Below, piece after piece: positions 46,484-55,771 of a stretch of DNA of 64,000 nt. The stretch is from Flavobacterium litorale. Lineage in GTDB: Bacteria; Bacteroidota; Bacteroidia; Flavobacteriales; Flavobacteriaceae. The stretch is from positions 1,455,501 through 1,519,500 of the forward strand of contig NZ_CP080429.1 of the NCBI RefSeq assembly GCF_019613795.1, read 5' to 3'. The stretch's first letter is position 1, and every line of letters begins with the position of its first letter. Both the position numbers and the translations under genes were made by a program. The notes under the pieces are model-generated. The model saw nothing but the letters and a program-made list of their open reading frames with translations, was not told where the DNA came from and did not search any database.

Positions 46484-47773
46484 ATGAGTATCATTATTAA
46501 AGTACATGCAAGGCAAATATTAGATTCACGCGGAAACCCTACTGTTGAAGTAGATGTAATTACAGAAAATGGTGTGCTGGGCAGAGCAGCAGTACCTTCT
46601 GGAGCTTCTACGGGAGAACACGAGGCAGTAGAGCTACGCGATGGTGGCAACGCTTACATGGGCAAAGGAGTAACTAAAGCAATAGAAAACGTAAATGTTG
46701 CAATTGCCAGAGAAATCGTAGGCATGTCGGTATTTGAGCAAAATGCTATTGATAAAACAATGATTGAGCTTGATGGTAGTACAAATAAATCAAATCTTGG
46801 TGCAAACGCTATTTTAGGCGTATCGCTTGCCGTTGCAAAAGCTGCAGCAAACGAGCTGGGTATGCCACTATACCGCTATGTAGGTGGAGTTTCGGCTAAT
46901 ACGTTGCCTGTACCCATGATGAATATTATTAACGGAGGTTCGCACTCCGATGCACCTATTGCATTTCAGGAATTTATGATTATGCCCGTAAAAGCGCAAA
47001 ACTTTACGCATGCCATGCAAATAGGTACAGAGATATTTCATAACCTGAAAAAAGTATTGCATAACAGAGGCTTAAGTACCGCTGTGGGCGACGAAGGCGG
47101 TTTTGCTCCTACATTAGATGGTACTGAGGATGCACTAGATACAATAAAGAAAGCTGTTGAAAACGCAGGCTATACATTTGGCGACGAAGTTATGATTGCG
47201 CTGGACTGTGCTGCTGCAGAATTTTATGTAAATGGTAAGTACGATTATACGAAGTTTGAAGGCGATACAGGTGTAGTAAGAACATCAAAAGAGCAGGCGG
47301 ATTACTTAGCTGAATTAACAAAAAAATATCCTATTATATCCATAGAAGATGGTATGGACGAGAACGATTGGGATGGTTGGAAATACCTTACAGAGCAAGT
47401 TGGCAATAACGTGCAACTTGTTGGCGATGACCTTTTTGTAACCAACGTAGAGCGTTTAGGTAAAGGTATTTCAAAAGGCATTGCAAACTCAATACTAATA
47501 AAAGTAAACCAAATAGGTACACTTACCGAGACTATTGCTGCCGTAAATATGGCACACAATTCAGGGTACACTTCGGTAATGTCGCACCGCTCTGGAGAGA
47601 CAGAAGATAATACAATTGCCGACCTTGCAGTGGCGTTAAATTGTGGTCAAATTAAAACAGGTTCGGCTTCACGTAGCGATCGTATGTCAAAATACAATCA
47701 ATTATTACGCATAGAAGAAGAACTTGCAGATGTTGCTTATTTTCCTGGAAAAAATGCTTTTAAAGTACAGTAA
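46484..47773 (+). CDS. eno: Enolase
   Basis: Enolase converts 2-phosphoglycerate to phosphoenolpyruvate. The 429-residue protein has [20 protein letters not shown], the GDEGGFAP loop with the general acid glutamate, the Mg2+ ligands in [19 protein letters not shown] and [10 protein letters not shown], and the [18 protein letters not shown]-terminal motif. Its own promoter and terminator make it a single-gene unit. Confidence 0.98.
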   Translation: MSIIIKVHARQILDSRGNPTVEVDVITENGVLGRAAVPSGASTGEHEAVELRDGGNAYMGKGVTKAIENVNVAIAREIVGMSVFEQNAIDKTMIELDGSTNKSNLGANAILGVSLAVAKAAANELGMPLYRYVGGVSANTLPVPMMNIINGGSHSDAPIAFQEFMIMPVKAQNFTHAMQIGTEIFHNLKKVLHNRGLSTAVGDEGGFAPTLDGTEDALDTIKKAVENAGYTFGDEVMIALDCAAAEFYVNGKYDYTKFEGDTGVVRTSKEQADYLAELTKKYPIISIEDGMDENDWDGWKYLTEQVGNNVQLVGDDLFVTNVERLGKGISKGIANSILIKVNQIGTLTETIAAVNMAHNSGYTSVMSHRSGETEDNTIADLAVALNCGQIKTGSASRSDRMSKYNQLLRIEEELADVAYFPGKNAFKVQ

Positions 47774-47790
47774 TTACTAGCTTTTAGCAC

Positions 47791-47829
47791 AATAAAATAG
47801 CTGCCCGCCACAAGCGGGCAGTTTTTTTA
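47791..47829 (+). terminator. Terminator after eno
   Basis: GC-rich stem CTGCCCGC/GCGGGCAG (47801-47808 and 47814-47821) followed by seven T. Confidence 0.92.
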
Positions 47830-47910
47830 TTGTTAAAAAATATAAAAATAATGAGTAGGGTATTTAAGTTATAGGATGTTTAATGTTAAAATCTTAAACA
47901 AATACCAATT

Positions 47911-50073
47911 ATGAAACAGAAATCTCTCTTATTTTTATTATTCGTTGCCATAATGGCAAATGCCCAAAATGTAAACATCCCCGATGCAAACTTTAAAAGT
48001 AAATTAGTAGCAGCAGATGTAGGTACTCCTAACGCCTATACTGCAAAAGACATAAATGGGGACTATATGGTTGTTGATGTAAACAACGATGGCGAAATAC
48101 AAGAAAGCGAAGCGCAAGCAGTGTACAGGTTATACTTAGATGCATCGAACATTGCCGACCTTACTGGAATTCAGTCGTTTACTAATCTAACACATTTAAA
48201 CTGTAGCTACAATACTACACTTACAATGCTAGATATTTCTGGAATGACTAATCTACAAAACGTAAAAGTACAATACAACGCACTAGCATCAGTAGATGCT
48301 TCTGGGTGTTCTAGTTTAAGTGACCTTAGATGTGACGTGAACCAAATAACAAATTTAAATATTACAGGAGTATCAAATTTAAATTTTTTATCGTGTTCCA
48401 ACAATCAGTTAACTAATTTAGATCTTTCATCAGTTAACCTATCATATTTCTACGCAAGCTATAACCTTTTTACAGTTGTAGATCTCTCTATGCAAAGCAA
48501 TTTACTAGAATTTAGTTTTTACGGGTGTGCTAATCTTACTACAGTTTACGTTAAAAACGGTTCAGACCAATCTTTTAACGGTGAGGAGTTTGGAGAGTGC
48601 CCTAATTTAAACTATGTATGTGTTGATGAATCAGAATACGATGCTGCTTACAATAGTGTTTTAGCCATGACGCAATGGGATGATCAAATATCTATTGAAG
48701 ATGTTACGTTTACAACAACGTGCTCTACAACAGGTGAAGAAGGTAATGCTATAACAGGTACAGTAACATTTGATATTGATGCTGATGGTTGTAATGCATC
48801 CGATACTACACATAGTTTCGTAAAAGTTACATCAACACACAATAGTGCTGCAACCACAATATTTACAAACAACAATGGTTATTACAGTTTTGCTGCCGAA
48901 ACAGGCGATTATGATGTAGCATTAGATTTAACAGATATACCGTACTTTACAGCAGCAGCATCGCCAGTTATTAATTTTGCTGCATTAGACGGTACTGTTA
49001 TAACACACGATTTTTGTATTACTCCTGATGGTGTACACCCAGACCTTGAAGTAACCGTAGCTTCAGTATGGGGTATTAATCCAGGGTTTGATACTGATTT
49101 TGTTTTGGTATACCGTAACAAAGGAAACCAAGTATTAGATGGTATAATGGCATTTGGTTACGACGATGCATTACTTGACTATGTGGCAGCTACACCAGCT
49201 TATGATAATTCTGCTACAGGAATATTAGCATGGAGCTTTACGGGTTTACAACCATTTGAAACACGTCAGATTTTAGTAACACTAAACTCAAACAGCCCAA
49301 CAGAAACTCCTGCGGTAAACATAGGCGATGTATTCGACTTTACTTTTACAGGTACAACAAACCAAACAGAAGTAACACCTGATGATAATGAGGTTAACTT
49401 CTCTATAACTGCTGCTGGTTCATTCGATCCTAATAACATTATATGTTTACAGGGAAACTCGCTAACTCCAGACGAAATAGGAAACTTTTTACACTACACT
49501 ATTAATTTCGAAAATATTGGTACGGGTGCAGCAACATTTGTAGTAGTTACTGACGAAATTGACGTAGCTCAATACGATGTTAGTTCATTACAAGTACTAC
49601 ATAGCTCGCATGCTGTAGAGGCAACTTTAGAGGGGAATACAATCACATTCAAATTTGATGATATTAACCTAGCACCAGAAGGGCAGGGTAATGTAACCTT
49701 TAAAATTAAATCGTTAGAAAGCATAGCAGTAGGCGATTTTGTAATGAATGATGCAAGTATTGTTTTCGACTTTAACGAGGCTATAGAAACAAACGAAGCT
49801 GTTACAACTTTTGAAGCTGCAGCATCGTTACAAGATTTTGCAAGTACCACAGTAAACGTATATCCAAACCCAGCTACAGATGTAGTAACTATAAATGCCA
49901 AAAGTAATATTACATCAGTACAATTATACGATGTAAACGGCAGATTACTACAATCAAATTCAGCTAATGATGTAACAGCAACACTAAACATTGCAAACCA
50001 ACCTACAGGTTTATATTTTGTAAAAATTGTTACGCAAAACGGAGTACAATCAGTAAAAATTACAAAACAGTAA
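47911..50073 (+). CDS. Secreted leucine-rich/SdrD-like protein with T9SS sorting domain
   Basis: This 720-residue protein has a signal peptide (1-18, ending MANA). Irregular leucine-rich repeats at about 60-240 follow the pattern LxxLxCsxNxLtxLDlS (segments such as LTHLNCSYNTTLTMLDIS and LSCSNNQLTNLDLSS). A SdrD/Cna-B-like beta domain follows (about 275-370), then DUF11-like repeats, and a type A T9SS C-terminal domain at about 650-720 (VYPNPATDVVTI, LYDVNGRLL, GLYFVKI). It should be exported by type IX secretion and held on or released from the surface. Adhesion is likely but unproven. Confidence 0.9.
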   Translation: MKQKSLLFLLFVAIMANAQNVNIPDANFKSKLVAADVGTPNAYTAKDINGDYMVVDVNNDGEIQESEAQAVYRLYLDASNIADLTGIQSFTNLTHLNCSYNTTLTMLDISGMTNLQNVKVQYNALASVDASGCSSLSDLRCDVNQITNLNITGVSNLNFLSCSNNQLTNLDLSSVNLSYFYASYNLFTVVDLSMQSNLLEFSFYGCANLTTVYVKNGSDQSFNGEEFGECPNLNYVCVDESEYDAAYNSVLAMTQWDDQISIEDVTFTTTCSTTGEEGNAITGTVTFDIDADGCNASDTTHSFVKVTSTHNSAATTIFTNNNGYYSFAAETGDYDVALDLTDIPYFTAAASPVINFAALDGTVITHDFCITPDGVHPDLEVTVASVWGINPGFDTDFVLVYRNKGNQVLDGIMAFGYDDALLDYVAATPAYDNSATGILAWSFTGLQPFETRQILVTLNSNSPTETPAVNIGDVFDFTFTGTTNQTEVTPDDNEVNFSITAAGSFDPNNIICLQGNSLTPDEIGNFLHYTINFENIGTGAATFVVVTDEIDVAQYDVSSLQVLHSSHAVEATLEGNTITFKFDDINLAPEGQGNVTFKIKSLESIAVGDFVMNDASIVFDFNEAIETNEAVTTFEAAASLQDFASTTVNVYPNPATDVVTINAKSNITSVQLYDVNGRLLQSNSANDVTATLNIANQPTGLYFVKIVTQNGVQSVKITKQ

Positions 50074-50119
50074 AAACCCTATTTTTTACATAGTAACCGT
50101 AAAAAATTAAAGATTTGTG

Positions 50120-50152
50120 AAAAGTCAATACAGTAGTGTATTGGCTTTTTGC
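50120..50152 (+). terminator. Terminator after the T9SS-secreted protein gene
   Basis: Stem AAAGTCAATAC/GTATTGGCTTT (one G-U pair) with a T-run. Confidence 0.85.
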
Positions 50153-50262
50153 TTTTATGAATATATTAACGATTTACATGCATGATTTACTTCATTAATA
50201 AATTCTAATTTATTAAATTCGCAGAACTATTATTTTAAAACCATTATAACATCACTAATACC

Positions 50263-51546
50263 ATGTCAAATACAGCAACATTGGAGATTGATGGCAAAAA
50301 ATACGAGTTCCCGTTAGTTGTAGGAGCTGAGAATGAGGTTGCCATTGATATTGAAAAACTGCGTGCAGAAACAGGCGCAATAACCCTAGACCCTGGTTAT
50401 AAAAATTCAGGTTCTTGTAAAAGTGAGATTACTTTTCTTGATGGCGAAAAAGGAATTCTGAGATATAGAGGATACTCTATTGAAGACCTTGCTGGAAAGT
50501 CTAACTTTCTAGAAGTATCTTACCTGCTGATATTTGGCGAATTACCTACTGCTGCTGAACTTGACAAGTTTGAAACCACAATACGTAAGCATACGCTTGT
50601 AAACGAGGAAATGAAAAACATTATAGATGGTTTTCCTAAAACAGCGCACCCTATGGGCGTGCTTGCATCGTTAACAAGTGCACTTACAGCATTCAACCCT
50701 AAATCGGTAAATGTAAGTAACGAAAAAGAGATGTATGATGCTGTATGTAAAACAATGGCTAAGTTTTTGGTAATAGCTACTTGGACGTACAGAAAAGCAA
50801 AAGGTTTCCCACTTAATTATTACGATAATACACAAGGTTACGTAGAAAACTTTATGCAACTAATGTTTAGCCTACCAACAGGACCTTATAAACCAGACCC
50901 TGTTGTAGTTGATGCATTGGATAAATTATTTATATTACATGCCGACCACGAGCAAAACTGCTCTACATCTACAGTACGCATAGTAGGTTCGTCACATGCA
51001 GGCCTATTTGCATCAATATCTGCAGGTGTTTCGGCACTTTGGGGTCCACTACATGGTGGTGCTAACCAAGCCGTATTGGAAATGCTAGAAGAAATTCAGG
51101 CAAATGGTGGTGATGCAGATAAATACCTTGCAAAAGCAAAAGATAAAAACGATCCGTTCCGTTTAATGGGCTTCGGACACAGAGTATATAAAAACTTCGA
51201 TCCAAGAGCGAAAATCATTAAAAAAGCAGCCGACGATGTATTATCATCATTAGGCGTAGATGATCCGATACTTGACATTGCTAAAAAACTAGAGGCTTCT
51301 GCACTTGAAGACGAGTACTTCAAATCAAGAAATCTTTACCCTAATGTAGATTTTTATTCAGGTATTATTTACAGAGCTATGGGTATACCAACAGAAATGT
51401 TTACCGTACTTTTTGCTATTGGTCGCCTTCCAGGTTGGATTGCACAATGGAAAGAAATGCGTGTTAACAAAGAGCCTATTGGAAGACCAAGACAGGTGTA
51501 TGTTGGTGAAACAGTAAGAGCATTTAAAGCAGTTAACGAACGATAG
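50263..51546 (+). CDS. gltA: Citrate synthase
   Basis: GltA condenses acetyl-CoA and oxaloacetate at the TCA cycle entry. The 427-residue protein is the larger Gram-negative type with a beta-rich N-terminal extension (TLEIDGKKYEFPLVVGAENE). Catalytic segments are ILHADHEQNCSTSTVR, WGPLHGGANQAVLEML, GFGHRVYKNFDPRA and the C-terminal PIGRPRQVYVG. A near-match promoter TAAATTCG lies about 45 bases upstream. A terminator follows. Confidence 0.97.
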   Translation: MSNTATLEIDGKKYEFPLVVGAENEVAIDIEKLRAETGAITLDPGYKNSGSCKSEITFLDGEKGILRYRGYSIEDLAGKSNFLEVSYLLIFGELPTAAELDKFETTIRKHTLVNEEMKNIIDGFPKTAHPMGVLASLTSALTAFNPKSVNVSNEKEMYDAVCKTMAKFLVIATWTYRKAKGFPLNYYDNTQGYVENFMQLMFSLPTGPYKPDPVVVDALDKLFILHADHEQNCSTSTVRIVGSSHAGLFASISAGVSALWGPLHGGANQAVLEMLEEIQANGGDADKYLAKAKDKNDPFRLMGFGHRVYKNFDPRAKIIKKAADDVLSSLGVDDPILDIAKKLEASALEDEYFKSRNLYPNVDFYSGIIYRAMGIPTEMFTVLFAIGRLPGWIAQWKEMRVNKEPIGRPRQVYVGETVRAFKAVNER

Positions 51547-51569
51547 TTTGGTAACACAAAATTATACTA

Positions 51570-51598
51570 TCCCGATTGCGTAAGCAATCGGGATTTTT
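51570..51598 (+). terminator. Terminator after gltA
   Basis: Perfect stem TCCCGATTGC/GCAATCGGGA around GTAA, then five T. Confidence 0.92.
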
Positions 51599-51680
51599 TA
51601 TAAACAATGCTTAATTTTATAGCTAGTAGCACAGTATAAACTTATAAGTATTGAATTGTATTTAATTTAATGGCATTTTC

Positions 51681-51688
51681 TATATTTG
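51681..51688 (+). promoter_or_regulatory. TAnnTTTG promoter element for the arginine/citrulline operon
   Basis: TATATTTG, 15 bases before the ATG at 51704. A longer in-frame start at 51686 would lie inside this element and is rejected. Confidence 0.6.
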
Positions 51689-51703
51689 CCAAAAGCTAAA
51701 CGT

Positions 51704-52618
51704 ATGTTACAACTAAATGTAAAGAACGAAACGTCTCGTTTAAAGACGGTTATATTGGGTACAGCCAAGAGTAATGGACCTACACCCGAAGCTCACGAAG
51801 CCTACGATCCTAAGTCGTTAGAACATATCAAAGCAGGAACTTATCCTGTAGAAGCTGATATGGTAAAAGAGATGGAGGCACTAAACGAGGTGTTTAAAAA
51901 ATACGATGTAGAGGTATACCGCCCTGAAATTATAGCAGATTATAACCAAATATTTAGCCGTGATATAGGCTTTGTTATCGACGATATTTTTATAAAAGCC
52001 AATATATTATCAGATAGAGATCGTGAACTTGATGCAATACAGTATGTAATTGATAAGATGAACCCCAGCAAAGTATTGCGCCCACCCGCTGATGTAAGTA
52101 TTGAGGGTGGAGATGTTATGTTGTGGGACGACTATATTTTTATTGGTACTTACAAGGGGAGCGATTACGATAATTACGTAACGGCACGCACCAATATGGC
52201 GGGAGTAAACTTTATTAAAGAACTTTTCCCGCATAAAACAGTTAAAGAATTCGATTTGGTAAAATCACGTATTGAAGCACGTGATAATGCATTGCATTTA
52301 GACTGTTGTTTTCAGCCTGTAGGCAAAGATAAAGGAGTGATTTACAAAAGTGGTTTTAGAGAAGAAGCAGACTATATGTACCTTGTAGATTTATTTGGTA
52401 AAGAAAATCTTTTCCATATTGATCGTGAGGAAATGTATAACATGAATTCAAACTTCTTCTCAATAGCTCCAGATGTAGTAGTAATAGAAGAAAACTTTAC
52501 AAGACTTAAAAATTGGCTTTTAGAACACAACTTTACAGTTGAAACCGTACCGTATGCCGAAATAGCAAAACAAGAAGGTTTACTACGTTGCTCTACACTA
52601 CCACTAATTAGGGAATAA
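51704..52618 (+). CDS. Arginine deiminase/dimethylargininase-fold enzyme
   Basis: This 304-residue cytoplasmic protein belongs to the guanidino-group-modifying (pentein) superfamily. It has the acidic motif EGGDVMLWDDY, the catalytic histidine in NALHLDCCFQPV, and the nucleophile Cys296 near the C-terminus in LLRCSTLPL. Related enzymes hydrolyse arginine to citrulline and ammonia, hydrolyse methylarginines, or transfer amidino groups. The exact substrate is not fixed by sequence; arginine is inferred because a citrulline hydrolase-like gene follows 24 bases later. It heads an operon that ends with an Rrf2 regulator. Confidence 0.88.
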   Translation: MLQLNVKNETSRLKTVILGTAKSNGPTPEAHEAYDPKSLEHIKAGTYPVEADMVKEMEALNEVFKKYDVEVYRPEIIADYNQIFSRDIGFVIDDIFIKANILSDRDRELDAIQYVIDKMNPSKVLRPPADVSIEGGDVMLWDDYIFIGTYKGSDYDNYVTARTNMAGVNFIKELFPHKTVKEFDLVKSRIEARDNALHLDCCFQPVGKDKGVIYKSGFREEADYMYLVDLFGKENLFHIDREEMYNMNSNFFSIAPDVVVIEENFTRLKNWLLEHNFTVETVPYAEIAKQEGLLRCSTLPLIRE

Positions 52619-52642
52619 TTACACAATACTACCAATAAGATA

Positions 52643-53578
52643 ATGAAACAAACTACCAATACAATATTAATGATACGCCCAGTAGCTTTTAGAATGAATG
52701 AGCAAACGGCGATAAATAATTACTATCAAAAAGTTTTAGACAACCTTTTGCCCGAAACTGTAAATGCTAAGGCGCAACAAGAATTTGATGCTTTTGTAGC
52801 AAAATTAAGAGCTGTAGGCATAAATGTTATTGTTGTAGACGATACTGTAACCCCTGATACCCCCGATTCGATATTTCCAAACAACTGGGTATCTTTTCAC
52901 GAAAATAGCGATGTAGCATTATATCCTATGTTTGCCGAAAACAGGAGGCACGAACGTAGAGAAGACGTACTAGACATTATTGAGGAGAAAGGCTTCGCTA
53001 TCGAAAATATTGTAGATTATACTTCGGCAGAGGAAGATGGTATATTTTTAGAGGGTACAGGTAGTATAGTACTGGATAGAGCCAACCAAAAAGCCTATTG
53101 CGCATTATCGCCACGCGCTGATGAAGAACTGTTTATAGAGTTTTGCGAAGATTTTGAGTACACACCTGTTGTATTCGAAGCTTTTCAGACTGTAGGAGCG
53201 GAGCGCAAACATATATACCATACTAACGTAATGATGTGCGTGGGTAACACCTTTGCTGTTATTTGTGCCGATTGTATTGACGATAAAAAAGAGCGCAAAG
53301 CAGTATTGTCAAGTTTAAAAGACGATGGTAAAGAGGTTATACTATTAACAGAACAACAGCTTAACCACTTTGCAGGAAATATGTTGCAAGTAACTGGGGC
53401 AGATGATAAAAGTTACTTGGTAATGAGCAACTCGGCACACCAAAGCCTTACGCCAGCACAAATAGCCAAAATAGAAGAGCATACCACCATACTATCGGCA
53501 AGTTTAGATATTATAGAGGCTTGCGGAGGTGGTAGTGCACGTTGTATGATGGCAGAAGTATTTTTACCAAAGAAATAA
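52643..53578 (+). CDS. ctlX: Citrulline hydrolase-like pentein (CtlX family)
   Basis: This 311-residue protein starts with TTNTILMIRPVAFRMNEQTA and has FPNNWVSFHENSDVALYPMF, the LEGTGSIVLDR motif, the catalytic histidine in YHTNVMMCVG, and a C-terminal nucleophile Cys301 in GGGSARCMMAEVF. This matches the CtlX branch, in which, from what I recall, citrulline is hydrolysed to ornithine, CO2 and ammonia. Together with the upstream enzyme it would give an arginine to citrulline to ornithine route without carbamoyl phosphate or ATP yield. The substrate assignment is by family. Confidence 0.85.
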   Translation: MKQTTNTILMIRPVAFRMNEQTAINNYYQKVLDNLLPETVNAKAQQEFDAFVAKLRAVGINVIVVDDTVTPDTPDSIFPNNWVSFHENSDVALYPMFAENRRHERREDVLDIIEEKGFAIENIVDYTSAEEDGIFLEGTGSIVLDRANQKAYCALSPRADEELFIEFCEDFEYTPVVFEAFQTVGAERKHIYHTNVMMCVGNTFAVICADCIDDKKERKAVLSSLKDDGKEVILLTEQQLNHFAGNMLQVTGADDKSYLVMSNSAHQSLTPAQIAKIEEHTTILSASLDIIEACGGGSARCMMAEVFLPKK

Positions 53579-53584
53579 GAAGTA

Positions 53585-53998
53585 ATGCTTTCGAAAAAAA
53601 CCAAATACGGACTAAAGGCACTCATCCATATTGCAAAGCAAAATGGGATGGGTCCTGTTCTTATTTCGGAAATTTCGGAAAAAGAGAATATTCCCAAAAA
53701 ATTTTTAGAAACGATATTACTAGATTTGAAAAAATTTGGCGTATTAGGTTCTAAAAAAGGAAAAGGGGGAGGGTATTACCTTATGAAGGACCCTAAAACG
53801 GTTACTATGGCAACATTAATACGGATTTTGGACGGACCAATAGCCATGTTACCTTGCGTAAGCCTTAATTATTATGAAACTTGCGACGATTGCCCCGATG
53901 AAGAAAGGTGTACTTTACACCACTTTATGCTAGAGGTTCGGGACAATACGCTCAGTTTATTACAAGATAAATCACTATATGATTTAACTTTGTTATAA
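53585..53998 (+). CDS. Rrf2 family transcriptional regulator
   Basis: This 137-residue protein has an N-terminal winged helix (KKTKYGLKALIHIAK, ENIPKKFLETILLDLKKFG, then the GKGGGYYL wing). The C-terminal part has four cysteines at positions of the Rrf2 sensor loop (LPCVSLNYYETCDDCPDEERC), so an Fe-S cluster or thiol switch is possible, though spacing differs from IscR. It follows ctlX by six bases, so it may sense redox, Fe-S or NO state and regulate this operon. An inverted repeat just downstream (54009-54037) is a possible binding site. Confidence 0.9.
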   Translation: MLSKKTKYGLKALIHIAKQNGMGPVLISEISEKENIPKKFLETILLDLKKFGVLGSKKGKGGGYYLMKDPKTVTMATLIRILDGPIAMLPCVSLNYYETCDDCPDEERCTLHHFMLEVRDNTLSLLQDKSLYDLTLL

Positions 53999-54008
53999 TT
54001 TTTTTTGT

Positions 54009-54037
54009 TAATAGTCTAGTATTTCTATAGACTATTA
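54009..54037 (+). promoter_or_regulatory. Inverted repeat upstream of the candidate sRNA promoter
   Basis: TAATAGTCTA (54009-54018) and TAGACTATTA (54028-54037) are perfect 10-base arms spaced by 9 bases, directly ahead of TATATTTG at 54039. This could be an operator for the preceding Rrf2 protein or another regulator. Confidence 0.55.
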
Positions 54038-54038
54038 G

Positions 54039-54182
54039 TATATTTGAAAAAAATAAGCATAACGCTTACATCAAATAAGCTAAATTTTAAACCAGTTAAG
54101 ATTATAAATAGTGAGCCATCAAGCCTCACTCCACTATAAAAAGATGTTGTTTCCGGTTGCCCGAAAGGGCAGCTTTTTTTTT
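54039..54182 (+). ncRNA. Candidate small RNA with own promoter and terminator
   Basis: TATATTTG at 54039-54046 predicts transcription from about 54052. The roughly 125-base product has three stem-loops: TAAGC/GCTTA at 54054-54068, AGTGAG/CTCACT at 54110-54130, and a terminator with TGCCC-GAAA-GGGCA at 54158-54171 followed by nine T. No ORF is present. The alternative is that the terminator only ends the Rrf2 operon, but then the promoter and operator are unexplained. The T-run overlaps the end of the convergent gene at 54181. Confidence 0.5.
54155..54182 (+). terminator. Terminator with GAAA tetraloop
   Basis: GGTTGCCC (54155-54162), loop GAAA, GGGCAGCT (54167-54174), two G-U pairs, then nine T. 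Ends the candidate sRNA and any read-through from the Rrf2 operon. Confidence 0.88.
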
Positions 54183-54711
54183 ACGGCAAAATTAAACTAT
54201 CACCTAAGTAGGTAGTACGCACTTTTCTTGTAGTAGTTCCAAATTTTTTATTTTCAGTTACTACTATAAAAGTCTGTTGTAAGTTTATAGTACTCTTATT
54301 ATTTACCGTAAGGCTGTACAATACTTGCCCTATCTGGTTTGCAGGTATAGCCATTTTTACATCGGTTACCAATACGCATTTGTTCTTCTGCCTTAAACTT
54401 TGTTTTATCAAATTCTCTACTGTGGTTAGCCCCTTATCGTCACTAAAAATATCGTAAACCTTTATATTTTTATTTTCAAAAAGTTTTAAAGCCTCAGTAG
54501 CAGTATGGTTCTTCATCTCTGTTGTTAACGCAGGGTCTGTAATTAACTCAATATAATTATAAAACTCGGCTATTTTATCGGCAGCTTTTTTGTTGTATGC
54601 CTCTTTTACTTTTACAGCCATGTTATCGGGTTGCTGTTGCACTTGCTGAGCGTTGCTATTAAAACTAATAAGCACCAATAATAGGGTTGTATATATTTTT
54701 ATTTTCGTCAT
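54181..54711 (-). CDS. Exported protein of unknown function
   Basis: This 176-residue protein has a signal peptide (MTKIKIYTTLLLVLISFNSNA, about 1-21). The mature part is soluble and of mixed helix/strand type (AYNKKAADKIAEFYNYIELI, then CVLVTDVKMAIPANQIGQVLYSL). I recognise no family. Its start overlaps the stop of the upstream membrane protein gene by one base (TAATG on the minus strand), so the two proteins are made together and may interact. Confidence 0.6.
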   Translation of the reverse strand: MTKIKIYTTLLLVLISFNSNAQQVQQQPDNMAVKVKEAYNKKAADKIAEFYNYIELITDPALTTEMKNHTATEALKLFENKNIKVYDIFSDDKGLTTVENLIKQSLRQKNKCVLVTDVKMAIPANQIGQVLYSLTVNNKSTINLQQTFIVVTENKKFGTTTRKVRTTYLGDSLILP

Positions 54712-55634
54712 TACTTTTTTATGTATTTAAGTGCAATAATTTTATTACCATTATATTCAATTTCCAGTACTTCCATATCCTTTACCAGTTTGGATGGCGT
54801 TGTTATTTTATTAATGAAATCTACCTTGTTTAAAAACTCTACGCCAATATCATCAAACATAACCTCTTGTATTACCGCATCGTCGTGCAGTATAGCTTCC
54901 AGTTGTTGTTTGCGCCGTTTCCAGTCGCTCACGTTCGCATTCATGTATGCCCTTAGCATCATTGCATAATCATCAGGTTGTACATCGTATTCATAAGTGG
55001 TATTATTACTTGGTATGGTAATAGTATCGGTTTTATAATAAGGGCTTTCTATTACAATGTGTACTTGTGTTTTATCTGTTTTTATAGTGTAACAACTATC
55101 AATACTTTTTAGTTTATTTTTTGCCTGCTTACTAATGCTATAAACTGTTATCCTACTTGGCGCAATTGTTTTTTGGGTGTACTTGTCTTTAAAGCATAAT
55201 GTAACCTCGTTTTTAGATGCCATACCAAACTGTATGCTTATAACTACTAATACAACAAGCAAGCCTATAAGTAAGTACACTTTTTTACGGGTATTTGTTT
55301 TTTTAGAAACGGTTACTGATTTTACAACACTATCCTTACTTTTTGCTTCTTTGTTTTTATAAGCAAACTCGTCCCATCCGCTATAGCCTAGCCATTGGCA
55401 AAAAATATTAAGCATATCCTTACGTGGTAGCTTCTCGTTACTTTCAGGCTTCAAATGCATATATACCCACTTTTCACTAACACGCTCTTGGCATTCTTGC
55501 TCTACTAAATCAAGTAACTGTGCAATTTCCTTATTCCCAAAATCTTGAATAGTACCTGTGTAGTACGGGTAATGTTTCCGATACTTTTCGAGTATTTTTT
55601 GCTTTAGGCTATAAAGGAGTGTAATCTGATTCAT
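54711..55634 (-). CDS. Single-pass membrane protein of unknown function
   Basis: This 307-residue protein has a cytoplasmic-looking N-terminal helical domain (about 1-95, with VSEKWVYMHLKPESNEKLPR and MLNIFCQWLGYSGWDEF) and a basic linker. One membrane helix lies at about 120-139 (LLIGLLVVLVVISIQ), and an extracytoplasmic C-terminal domain follows. The layout is like that of anti-sigma or transmembrane signalling proteins, but no known signature is present. It is divergent from the SIMPL gene across a 150-base region packed with CTGTAAAA-type repeats, and coupled to the exported protein gene downstream. Confidence 0.6.
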   Translation of the reverse strand: MNQITLLYSLKQKILEKYRKHYPYYTGTIQDFGNKEIAQLLDLVEQECQERVSEKWVYMHLKPESNEKLPRKDMLNIFCQWLGYSGWDEFAYKNKEAKSKDSVVKSVTVSKKTNTRKKVYLLIGLLVVLVVISIQFGMASKNEVTLCFKDKYTQKTIAPSRITVYSISKQAKNKLKSIDSCYTIKTDKTQVHIVIESPYYKTDTITIPSNNTTYEYDVQPDDYAMMLRAYMNANVSDWKRRKQQLEAILHDDAVIQEVMFDDIGVEFLNKVDFINKITTPSKLVKDMEVLEIEYNGNKIIALKYIKK

Positions 55635-55651
55635 ATTTTAAGTAAAGTTAT

Positions 55652-55771
55652 GTTTTACAGCCAAGTGTGTTACTGTAAAACCACTGTAAAACTACTGAAA
55701 AATACTTTACAGCCCTTATACTGCTGGTTTACTGTATGTCACTTTCTGTACACAATACATTCGCAGTAAAC
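55652..55771. repeat. Array of CTGTAAAA-type repeats between divergent genes
   Basis: Copies: GTTTTACAG (55652-55660, inverted), ACTGTAAAAC (55672-55681), ACTGTAAAAC (55683-55692), degenerate ACTGAAAAAT (55694-55703), TTTACAG (55706-55712, inverted), TTTACTGTA (55728-55736) and CAGTAAAC (55764-55771). The middle ones are tandem with 11-base period, placing them on one helix face. A near-match promoter, TACATTCG, lies at 55756-55763. Confidence 0.7.
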
